Of a stretch of DNA of 5,888 nt, positions 1 to 5,888 are shown piece by piece. The stretch is from Chromatiales bacterium (GTDB lineage: Bacteria > Pseudomonadota > Gammaproteobacteria > UBA6429): positions 1 to 5,888 of the forward strand of contig JALTJN010000213.1 in the NCBI GenBank assembly GCA_027076405.1. Direction: 5' to 3'. A program made the translations under genes and the position numbers. Every line of letters begins with the position of its first letter. Positions within the stretch are counted from its first letter, which is position 1. The notes under the pieces were generated by a model that saw only the letters and a list, made by a program, of their open reading frames with translations, had not been told where the DNA came from and ran no database searches.

Positions 1-1996
1 GATCAATATCATTCGGTGCAATCCAGTTAAAGCGAATGGATTGACTGTTTCTATCTTTACTAATACTGGAAACGCCCATTTTTATTTTTGTAAATGTGCC
101 AAACAAATCATAAACAGGATAGGTTAAATTCATCGCCACATCGGTTGTATTATCTTCGAGAGTTTCATAGCGCAACTGATGAACATTATCAGCCGTGAGT
201 GCCAATTGGTTATTGTTTTCAATATAACGATAAAATCGCGTAAAAGGAACATCACGTAATGCTTGCGAAAGCGTGGCATGCCAGTCAATTTTTAAATCGT
301 TAAGCGATTCCATTTCATGCTCACCTCTAAATTGTTGACTAAACAATTGCGTCTCTCGCCATTCCAGGGTGCTATCTCGAACATTAATTTCATTTTCAGA
401 TAAAAAACCTGAATCAGTAACAACCGTGTTTGTTGTTTGGCGAGATAAAATCGTGTTACTTTCTATCCGGTGCGCTTCTCCAATTTCATATATAAAATTA
501 AATAACCCACCTAAATTAATTTCATTTTCTGTGCGACTTCGTGAAATTTCATTTTCAATTACCACGCCACCAACACCATCACCATTGTAAGTGTTTCTTA
601 ACTCATCTATTTGATTCCAGTTATTTTCAAAGTTAAATGCAATGTTATAACCCCAGCCATTATTAGAATCTAACGGTTCATAAGCATCCGAAAATAACAT
701 TTTTAATTTAATGCCCGGTGGTAATGTTTTTGCTGTGGTTTGATAAACTTGCGGAAAAGATTCTGCAGCCTCTTCGCTTAAAGCACCCGGGCGTGAGCCA
801 CCATTCGTTTCACTATCAACCAGCGCGGGCAATGCACGCGTACCATCATCAATGCCAAAAAAATCGGTGCTGCCTCCTTCATACACAAGGCCGTCTTTAA
901 ACGTTGTATTGGAATTATATTTAAGCTGTAAAGAAATATTAGATTCAGGTTCTTCGGAAATTTCACCTAATGTCCGTAACTGAACCACACCACCAGAAAA
1001 ATCGCCTGGCATATCGGGGCTATAGGTTTTCTGGATAACCACACCACTGAGCACACCCGTGGGAAATAAATCCAGGGGCACAACTCGGCGAGTTGGGTCG
1101 GGGCTGGGCAGGCTTGCATTATTTAAAAGTGTACTCGAATAACGCTCACCTAAGCCGCGTATAAAAATAAATTTTCCATCGACTAAAGTTAAACCTGTAA
1201 CGCGTTTTAATGCACCCGCCGCATCGCTGGCACCGGCATTGGACATTTGTTTTGCACCAATAACCTCTTTTACCGAAGAGCTTGAGCGCCTTTCCATTAC
1301 TAATGCTTTAAAGCCACCTTCAACGTTGGGTGCATTCACAACAAACTCACCCAGGTCTTTACCCGCAGGTGTTAACTCGGTTGACTTTGTAGTTTGTATA
1401 TTTTTTTTCACGCGAACATTTTTAAAAATTTGCGTACTGAATTCAGGATGCACAAAAGAGATGGAATATTTTCCAACGGGCACAGTAATTTGATAGCGCC
1501 CCTGATCGTCGGTTTTTATTGCGCTGGAAATACCACTCACAAAAACCCGAACACCTGATAGTGGTGCATTGCCCTGCAAAGACGTTACAACGCCATTGAT
1601 TATTCCCTTATCGCCAGAAATCTGCTTTTTATTATTGCTGATTATTTTTATACCTTCCGAACTTTCAATATCCGTTGAGGTGGGATAATCGGGTGAGGGC
1701 TGCGCCAGAATAACTCTTATTCGCTCATCCGCGTTTAAATTCAGATTAAGTTTTTTTACTTCTTGCGATTGATAACTCACAAGCACTTCATGCCAGCCCG
1801 ATTTCAACTGCACATGCAATGAGCCATGCTGACTGGTTTCACCAATGCGTGTTCCATTAGCGCTTACATTCGCACCACTTAATGGCACACCCTGTTTAAA
1901 TACATAAATTGAAACAATCGCGGGATTTTTTACCGCCAAAAGATTGCTGCTAAATGCATACAAAAATATGCACATTAAAATTTTAAACTTAGTCAT
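1..1996 (-). CDS. TonB-dependent outer-membrane receptor with two N-terminal beta-sandwich domains (3' end cut by window edge)
   Basis: The minus-strand frame is open without a stop from an ATG at 1996 to base 1, giving 665 visible residues. Residues 1-21 look like a signal peptide (KFKILMCIFLYAF, cleavage near LLA). Residues about 27-99 and 129-208 are two beta-rich domains of the carboxypeptidase-regulatory/PEGA type. Both have a PLSG turn and a later Gly-containing turn. A likely TonB box, GEFVVNAP, sits at 216-223. The plug covers about 230-345 and has the family hallmarks RGLGERYSSTLLN (280-292), PSPDPTRRVVPLDLFP (297-312) and QKTYSPDMPGDFSGG (322-336). Beta-barrel sequence with alternating polar and hydrophobic strands follows from about 350. 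Full-length relatives are usually 850-1000 residues, so roughly a third is missing. The gene starts 18 bases after the TPR gene, with only a weak purine-rich leader, which suggests co-transcription with the TonB motor genes. The role is active uptake of an unknown ligand across the outer membrane. The family call is firm; the substrate is unknown. Confidence 0.95.
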   Translation of the reverse strand, partial: MTKFKILMCIFLYAFSSNLLAVKNPAIVSIYVFKQGVPLSGANVSANGTRIGETSQHGSLHVQLKSGWHEVLVSYQSQEVKKLNLNLNADERIRVILAQPSPDYPTSTDIESSEGIKIISNNKKQISGDKGIINGVVTSLQGNAPLSGVRVFVSGISSAIKTDDQGRYQITVPVGKYSISFVHPEFSTQIFKNVRVKKNIQTTKSTELTPAGKDLGEFVVNAPNVEGGFKALVMERRSSSSVKEVIGAKQMSNAGASDAAGALKRVTGLTLVDGKFIFIRGLGERYSSTLLNNASLPSPDPTRRVVPLDLFPTGVLSGVVIQKTYSPDMPGDFSGGVVQLRTLGEISEEPESNISLQLKYNSNTTFKDGLVYEGGSTDFFGIDDGTRALPALVDSETNGGSRPGALSEEAAESFPQVYQTTAKTLPPGIKLKMLFSDAYEPLDSNNGWGYNIAFNFENNWNQIDELRNTYNGDGVGGVVIENEISRSRTENEINLGGLFNFIYEIGEAHRIESNTILSRQTTNTVVTDSGFLSENEINVRDSTLEWRETQLFSQQFRGEHEMESLNDLKIDWHATLSQALRDVPFTRFYRYIENNNQLALTADNVHQLRYETLEDNTTDVAMNLTYPVYDLFGTFTKIKMGVSSISKDRNSQSIRFNWIAPNDID

Positions 1997-2014
1997 ATTA
2001 TTACGTCTTATTCG

Positions 2015-3166
2015 TTAACACAGCCACTTTTCATTGGCACACCCAGCCATTAGCTTGCGCAATTCGGCTGCCTTCCTGAATACTTTTGCATCAGTAATTT
2101 TTTCTAAAAAAGCCTCTGCAAAAACATAATCACCCAATTTAAAATGCGCATAAGCGATGGCATATAAAAACGTATCATCATCTAGCAATCTCACTCTTAA
2201 TAACTCATTTTCCATTGCCAGCACCTGATCAAAATTTTCATTTTGTAGTTGCAATGCCATTCTCTGACGTAATTTTTCTTTCTGTTTTAATATTTTTGAA
2301 TTATTAAATAAGGCACGCTGTGTATCATTAACCTGTTTATACAATTCTGCAGAATCTTTAAATAATGCATTATTATATTTTCCACCCTCTTCTAAAATCA
2401 TCGCTGCCGCGTAAACATTTTGTAAATCCATATAGGTGTGCGCCATAGCCAGATAAATATTTTTTTCCTGTGGAAATCTTAATCGCGCCAGCTCTAAAAA
2501 TATTAATGCGTTTTGTGGCTTACCGCTGCGCCTTAGTGCATCAGCCAATGAAACATAATCAATTACCGATGCATTATGCTGCTTTATATATTTTTGCCCC
2601 AGTGCTACTGCCTGTTGAAATAGACCTAGCTCAATAGCGTAAAATATTTTATTGCGCATAAAGGTTTTTTCATTGGGAAATAACGTTTCGGCTTTGCCCA
2701 GCACCGACCAGGCAAGGTGCTTTTCATTATTTAACCAGTGAGCTTGCGAACGCAACAACCAGACACCAGGCATCGTTTTTTTCAGCTCTGCTGCTTTATC
2801 TAACATGCTTAACACCCTGGAGTATTTTTCCAGCCCCATATAAGCCTGTGCTAAATAGACATAAAGTATTTCATTTTTTTGTCCTGCTGCAATGGCCGAC
2901 TCAAATTCAGCAATGCTTTTTTTATATAATTCTCGATTTAAACTAATTAAACCACTGAGCGTGTAGTAACGTTTTTTATCTATTTTTTCATCTTTTTGAT
3001 CGACTTTTTTTATCGCTTCCGCTGCTTTAATATAGTCGCCTTCCTTAATCATTAATGCGCTTAACGACAGGTAATCGACTTTTATTTTTTCTTCTGCAAA
3101 CGCCAGTGGCGACATAATAAAAATTAAAAGCAAAATAAATAATTCAAAAATGTAATCTCTAAACAT
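2015..3166 (-). CDS. Exported TPR-repeat protein of the TonB2-type operon
   Basis: This is a 383-residue protein starting with a signal peptide: a hydrophobic stretch at residues 6-22 and a probable cleavage after PLAFA (20-24). The rest is helical, with degenerate tetratricopeptide repeats from about 30 to 370. The clearest TPR-like units are at about 68-95, 101-130, 203-232, 236-260 and 333-356, each with the pattern of small residues in helix A and an Ala-rich helix B. The chain ends in GCANEKWLC, with a Cys pair at 375 and 383. I chose the ATG at 3166 because a GAG at 3173-3175 lies six bases upstream. A TTG at 3172 would add two residues and overlap the tonB stop, but it has no properly spaced ribosome site. 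A TPR gene directly after tonB2 is also typical of Vibrio TonB2 operons. A role as periplasmic scaffold or adaptor for TonB is inferred. The protein has no recognised catalytic motif. Confidence 0.9.
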   Translation of the reverse strand: MFRDYIFELFILLLIFIMSPLAFAEEKIKVDYLSLSALMIKEGDYIKAAEAIKKVDQKDEKIDKKRYYTLSGLISLNRELYKKSIAEFESAIAAGQKNEILYVYLAQAYMGLEKYSRVLSMLDKAAELKKTMPGVWLLRSQAHWLNNEKHLAWSVLGKAETLFPNEKTFMRNKIFYAIELGLFQQAVALGQKYIKQHNASVIDYVSLADALRRSGKPQNALIFLELARLRFPQEKNIYLAMAHTYMDLQNVYAAAMILEEGGKYNNALFKDSAELYKQVNDTQRALFNNSKILKQKEKLRQRMALQLQNENFDQVLAMENELLRVRLLDDDTFLYAIAYAHFKLGDYVFAEAFLEKITDAKVFRKAAELRKLMAGCANEKWLC

Positions 3167-3168
3167 AA

Positions 3169-3798
3169 TCAACTCAAATCAAAACGAATTGTCTGGTTTG
3201 CCCAGGAGTCCACCGCTTTGCCTTTATATTTTGCTGGCTCAAACAACCAGGTTTTAATAGTCTGCAATGCTTTATTTTCAAACACACCCGCTGGCTCCGA
3301 CTCAACCACTTTAGCAATAGACACTCGACCGTTTTTATCAATTAACAAACTGATAACCACATAACCCTCTATGTCTTTAGCTTTTGCTCTGCGCGGGTAC
3401 TCAACCGGTGTGCGCATTAATGCGCGCGCAGCGGTGTCTACCATGTCGCTGGTCATTACTACATCGCTGGTGTTACCTAATAACGCTTCACTTCCCATTT
3501 CACCTAGAGAGAATGCAGGCAATCCCAAATCTAAACCGGCAATATCTGAATTTAAGTCCAGCATCAGTTTCGGTACGCTTTTCGCCTGACGCTTAACTGG
3601 TTTTTTGATTTTCTTTTTTTCCGGTTTTAACTGCTTATTTTTTTTAACTTCAAACTGCGCACTGTATTCACTTTTATTTTTTTCAGGTTTTTCACTAAAG
3701 TGATTCATTAGCACTAACATTAAAAAAATAACGGCCGAACCCGTCAACATCCAGAACACGGCAATGGCTCTAACTTTTTTATGATTAACAATTGTCAT
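3169..3798 (-). CDS. tonB: TonB energy transducer (TonB2 type)
   Basis: This 209-residue protein couples the ExbB/ExbD motor to outer-membrane receptors. It has a short cytoplasmic N-terminus, a single membrane anchor at about 10-31, a Lys-rich periplasmic linker (36-77) and a low-charge stretch (78-120). The TonB C-terminal domain follows from about 127 to the end. Family signatures in that domain are VEYPRRAKA (132-140), the EGYVVISLLIDKNGRV run starting at 144, the FENKAL segment (173-178), W184 with FEP (186-188), and the closing IRFDLS. It is shorter than E. coli TonB (239 residues) and lacks the long Pro-rich linker. The membrane helix has no internal His matching E. coli His20. These traits fit the short TonB2 class. 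The start is two bases after the exbD stop, with a strong ribosome site overlapping the end of exbD, so translation is probably coupled. Confidence 0.95.
   Translation of the reverse strand: MTIVNHKKVRAIAVFWMLTGSAVIFLMLVLMNHFSEKPEKNKSEYSAQFEVKKNKQLKPEKKKIKKPVKRQAKSVPKLMLDLNSDIAGLDLGLPAFSLGEMGSEALLGNTSDVVMTSDMVDTAARALMRTPVEYPRRAKAKDIEGYVVISLLIDKNGRVSIAKVVESEPAGVFENKALQTIKTWLFEPAKYKGKAVDSWANQTIRFDLS
3173..3175 (-). promoter_or_regulatory. Short ribosome binding site deciding the TPR gene start
   Basis: A GAG inside the last codons of tonB lies six bases before the ATG at 3166 but directly next to the TTG at 3172. The spacing favours the ATG. The site is short, so the preference also rests on ATG being the commoner start codon and on translation continuing from tonB, whose stop is two bases away. 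Confidence 0.45.
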
Positions 3799-3800
3799 AA

Positions 3801-4205
3801 TTAACTACCTTCCTGCTCGGTTACCACGCCAACATTAGACGCACCCGCCATGCGGCACTGGTCTACTACTTCAATTAATTTACCCGCTGCTACACCCTGA
3901 TCTGCAATCACTAAAACAGTGGAGTCTGTGCTATTGGTTAATTTTTCTCGCACATAGTTTTGCACTACCCAGGTGCGCACTGGTTGACCATCCATGTATA
4001 CGTCGCCAGATGCATCAAGATGCACACGAATGGCTTTTGATGATGAAGCTGTGCTGCTTGATGCTTTGGGGCGATTTATTTCCAGGTCATAATCTTTTAC
4101 AAAGGTTGCGCTCACCATAAAAAATATCAGCAAAATAAATACAATATCAATGAGCGGCGATATATTTATTTCCTGCTCAGTGCTGTCTCTTTCTTTATAT
4201 CTCAT
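3801..4205 (-). CDS. exbD: ExbD-family proton-channel subunit (biopolymer transport)
   Basis: This 134-residue protein has the ExbD/TolR layout: a short cytoplasmic tail (1-14), the conserved INISPLIDIVFILLIFFMV segment (13-31) forming the single membrane helix, and a periplasmic domain from about 40 to 134. D20 in the helix corresponds to the proton-conducting Asp of the family (Asp25 in E. coli ExbD). The periplasmic part shows the usual beta-strand pattern: the IRVHLDASGDVYMDG run starting at residue 59, the VLVIADQGVAAGKLIEVVD run starting at 97, and a final GASNVGVVTE. With ExbB it forms the motor that uses proton motive force to energise TonB. It lies between exbB (30-base gap) and tonB (2-base gap). 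The ATG is preceded by a purine-rich AGAGAAAG. The choice of ExbD over TolR rests on the adjacent tonB and the absence of tolA/tolB. Confidence 0.96.
   Translation of the reverse strand: MRYKERDSTEQEINISPLIDIVFILLIFFMVSATFVKDYDLEINRPKASSSTASSSKAIRVHLDASGDVYMDGQPVRTWVVQNYVREKLTNSTDSTVLVIADQGVAAGKLIEVVDQCRMAGASNVGVVTEQEGS
3807..3814 (-). promoter_or_regulatory. Ribosome binding site for tonB inside the end of exbD
   Basis: The minus strand reads AGGAAGGT here, the strongest Shine-Dalgarno match in the window. It ends about nine bases before the tonB ATG at 3798. It lies within the last codons of exbD, so the two genes are probably translationally coupled, and it confirms the tonB start. Confidence 0.75.
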
Positions 4206-4235
4206 TAACTTTCTCTATGCTTTTGTTTGGCATAT

Positions 4236-4841
4236 TTACGATGTTTGTTCGTTTGCCTGTTTTACGGATAACAGATCTTTTATTTGCGCCAGATCCATTT
4301 CTATTCTTAATTTTTTTCTATTTAAATATCCATTAATTAACAAACCCGGAATAGCAACGGCCAAGCCAAATTGTGTTGTCACCAATGCCTGTGAAATACC
4401 ACCGGCAATACCGCCGCTTTGCGTGAACAACTCCATATCTCTTAATGAGTCAAAGGTTTCAATCATTCCACCAACCGTGCCTAACAAACCTAATAGCGGC
4501 GTAATAGAAACAATTGTTTTGACCAACACCTGGTAACGTGACAATTCTTTTTCTAAACTCCAGTAGGCATAATCTAAATACTTGCGAACGGGAAACGCTT
4601 TTTCATTTTTTAAACGAAAAGCTTCCACCACTGCTTTTTCAATAATGTTATTTGCCTTTGTCCACTTACCTTTTTCATAGGTTTCTACAGTGTGTCGAAC
4701 ACTTTTTTTATGTCCGGCTTTTAACATCACGGCATAGCGATAACCTAATGCATACCACAATAATAATGTTGCGATGATTAACGGCGGCATAACTAAACCG
4801 CCGGAAGAAAAATAATCAATTAGCTTGTTAATGAATTCCAC
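4236..4841 (-). CDS. exbB: ExbB-family motor subunit (short, ExbB2 type)
   Basis: This 201-residue inner-membrane protein of the MotA/TolQ/ExbB family has three predicted helices: about 14-38, 105-129 and 148-171. The core motifs are TPLLGLLGTVGGMIETFD (114-131) and GGISQALVTTQFGLAVAIPG (147-166). T114 and T156 fit the pore-lining Thr residues of E. coli ExbB (T148, T181). The position of E. coli Glu176 is Gln151 here. The start is GTG at 4841: an in-frame TAA lies only three bases further upstream (4845-4847), and the next Met (18) would remove the start of helix 1. A CAGGTAG leader at 4848-4854 is a plausible ribosome site. It follows the ttpC-like gene after 19 bases. The usual ExbB is about 240 residues, so this is the compact form typical of TonB2-type clusters. 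It is the pentameric partner of ExbD in the proton-driven motor. Confidence 0.95.
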   Translation of the reverse strand: MEFINKLIDYFSSGGLVMPPLIIATLLLWYALGYRYAVMLKAGHKKSVRHTVETYEKGKWTKANNIIEKAVVEAFRLKNEKAFPVRKYLDYAYWSLEKELSRYQVLVKTIVSITPLLGLLGTVGGMIETFDSLRDMELFTQSGGIAGGISQALVTTQFGLAVAIPGLLINGYLNRKKLRIEMDLAQIKDLLSVKQANEQTS

Positions 4842-4860
4842 TTTTTACTACCTGATTAAA

Positions 4861-5888
4861 TTAATTCGTTGCCAGATTTGGCGCGTCATAAATATTGATT
4901 ACATTGAGCGCAGCTTTTTCCATGTCGTCTTTAATTCGGTTGCTCCAACTGGATAACAGATTACCCAAAATTAAAGCGGGAATGGCAACGATTAAACCTA
5001 ACTGAGTGGTAACCAACGCAACCGATATGCCGCCGGATAATAGTTTGGGATCGCCCGTTCCAAATTCGGTAATAATATCGAACGTTGAAATCATTCCGGT
5101 TACCGTGCCTAACAAACCTAACAAAGGTGTCACTGCGGCAATCACGATAATCACCGCACCAAAACGATTTAACACCGGACTTTCATGCAAAATACTTTCT
5201 GCAACTATGTCTTCTAAATGATCTCGGTCACGTTCTAAATTACGCAAGGTTGCGCTAACCACGCGCGAGGTACTGCCTTTAAATTTTTTACACCAGGCCT
5301 GCGCACCACTAATATCATGCTCAACAACATAACGCTGAATACCCGAAAGTATTTTTTCTGATGCGGAGCTGGCCGACTTTAAAAACACGGCTCTAAATCC
5401 AGTTAATATTGTTGCCAAACCACCAAGCAACACAATAATCCAGCCAACCATGCCGCCGCTGTTAATATATTGCATAACATTTTTTGCTGCGCTGACATTA
5501 ATTTCGGTATTTGAATTTTCATAAATAAAAATACTGAGCAGCTTATTTTGTCTATTTGCAAACAGATCTCTGGTTACAGTTTCTGCCGAATTTTGCCAAA
5601 TTTTAAATTCACCACCACCTGCGGGAACCAATATGCCTGTTGCTTTGGCAGACTTACCGTAAGTTGCTATTTGCCCAATATGTAATAACTCACCTTTTAC
5701 TCTGTCTCCATTTTCTGTAAAAAAACTTCCCGCCTCTTTTCTTACTGAGCGTATTTTATTTAGCACCTCGAACACACCGTCGAATAAAATATTCACTTTT
5801 TTATTGGCTGGTAAATTTTCATTAATAGCGGGTGATGCGTTGTAAGATTTCAAGGTATCCTGCGCCTGCTCAAATGTTGAAGAAAAAA
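4861..5888 (-). CDS. ttpC: TtpC-like MotA/TolQ/ExbB protein with periplasmic N-terminal domain (5' end cut by window edge)
   Basis: The frame is open from base 5888 to the TAA at 4861, giving 341 visible residues. No convincing start is present. The only nearby candidate is a TTG at 5853, and coding sequence continues upstream of it, so the N-terminus lies outside. Visible residues 1-125 are a soluble, probably periplasmic domain with a conserved-looking GELLHIGQIATYG block (65-77) and a VPAGGGEFKIW stretch (87-97). Then come helix 1 (about 144-168), a cytoplasmic loop, helix 2 with TPLLGLLGTVTGMISTFD (253-270) and helix 3 with GGISVALVTTQLGLIVAIPA (285-304). Vibrio TtpC proteins are about 450 residues with a signal peptide and coiled coil, so about 100 residues are missing here. 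In Vibrio, TtpC is required for TonB2-dependent uptake. Position first before exbB-exbD-tonB supports that role. A plain long ExbB is the alternative, but the large N-terminal domain argues against it. Confidence 0.9.
   Translation of the reverse strand, partial: FSSTFEQAQDTLKSYNASPAINENLPANKKVNILFDGVFEVLNKIRSVRKEAGSFFTENGDRVKGELLHIGQIATYGKSAKATGILVPAGGGEFKIWQNSAETVTRDLFANRQNKLLSIFIYENSNTEINVSAAKNVMQYINSGGMVGWIIVLLGGLATILTGFRAVFLKSASSASEKILSGIQRYVVEHDISGAQAWCKKFKGSTSRVVSATLRNLERDRDHLEDIVAESILHESPVLNRFGAVIIVIAAVTPLLGLLGTVTGMISTFDIITEFGTGDPKLLSGGISVALVTTQLGLIVAIPALILGNLLSSWSNRIKDDMEKAALNVINIYDAPNLATN

Noticed and set aside
386..556. Repeated GAAAATGAAATT at 386-397, 518-529 and 545-556 (minus strand)
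   Set aside because: It encodes ENEI three times in barrel strands. Spacing is irregular and flanks differ, so AT-rich codon use is sufficient explanation.
369..590. Plus-strand open frame of 73 codons
   Set aside because: It lies wholly antisense to the receptor barrel, has no ribosome site and no recognisable domain. The same applies to plus-strand frames at 718-900 and 1239-1493.
778..966. Minus-strand open frame of 62 codons
   Set aside because: It is an alternative frame inside the receptor gene, whose own frame is continuous and has clear family motifs.
1997..2014. Possible terminator or promoter between the TPR gene and the receptor
   Set aside because: Eighteen bases is too short for a promoter, and there is no inverted repeat or T-run on the minus strand.
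3050..3060. An 11-base string shared with 3415-3425 in tonB
   Set aside because: Both copies encode Ala-Leu-Met with the same codons; coincidence is likely and no wider repeat surrounds them.
3371..3596. Two overlapping plus-strand frames opposite tonB
   Set aside because: They are antisense shadows of the tonB coding sequence, without start signals or family features.
4150..4536. Plus-strand frame of 128 codons spanning exbD and exbB
   Set aside because: It is antisense to two well-supported genes. Its length reflects the skewed composition opposite hydrophobic codons. The frame at 5006-5221 opposite ttpC is the same kind of artefact.

Overview
The window carries six genes, all on the minus strand and almost touching. 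It reads from right to left as one operon-like block: a TtpC-like MotA/TolQ/ExbB protein (N-terminus outside the window), a short ExbB, ExbD, TonB, a periplasmic TPR protein, and a TonB-dependent outer-membrane receptor whose C-terminal half runs off the left edge. Gaps between genes are only 2 to 30 bases. The block has no room for an internal terminator, and no feature points to an independent promoter. The operon's true promoter and its real 3' end both lie outside the window.

The gene order matches the TonB2-type energy-transduction cluster known from Vibrio and other marine Gammaproteobacteria (DUF3450 protein, TtpC, ExbB2, ExbD2, TonB2, TPR protein). Together with the moderately AT-rich DNA this suggests a marine or aquatic gammaproteobacterium, for example an alteromonad, vibrio-like or cellvibrio-like lineage. 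The genus cannot be fixed from sequence alone. A DUF3450 gene would be expected just beyond the right edge.

Working model: ExbB and ExbD, helped by TtpC, form the inner-membrane proton-driven motor. TonB, with a short Lys-rich linker, carries the force across the periplasm. The TPR protein is exported and probably scaffolds the complex or its contact with the receptor. The receptor gene follows 18 bases after the TPR gene, so this motor may have a dedicated receptor. That receptor has two tandem beta-sandwich-like domains between its signal peptide and its TonB box and plug, and its substrate cannot be told from the sequence.

The system type is known. The less ordinary points are the receptor coupled to the motor operon, the double N-terminal extension of the receptor, and the altered residue in both ExbB-family proteins at the position of E. 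coli ExbB Glu176. There are no RNA genes, mobile elements, CRISPR arrays or gene-free stretches over 300 bases.
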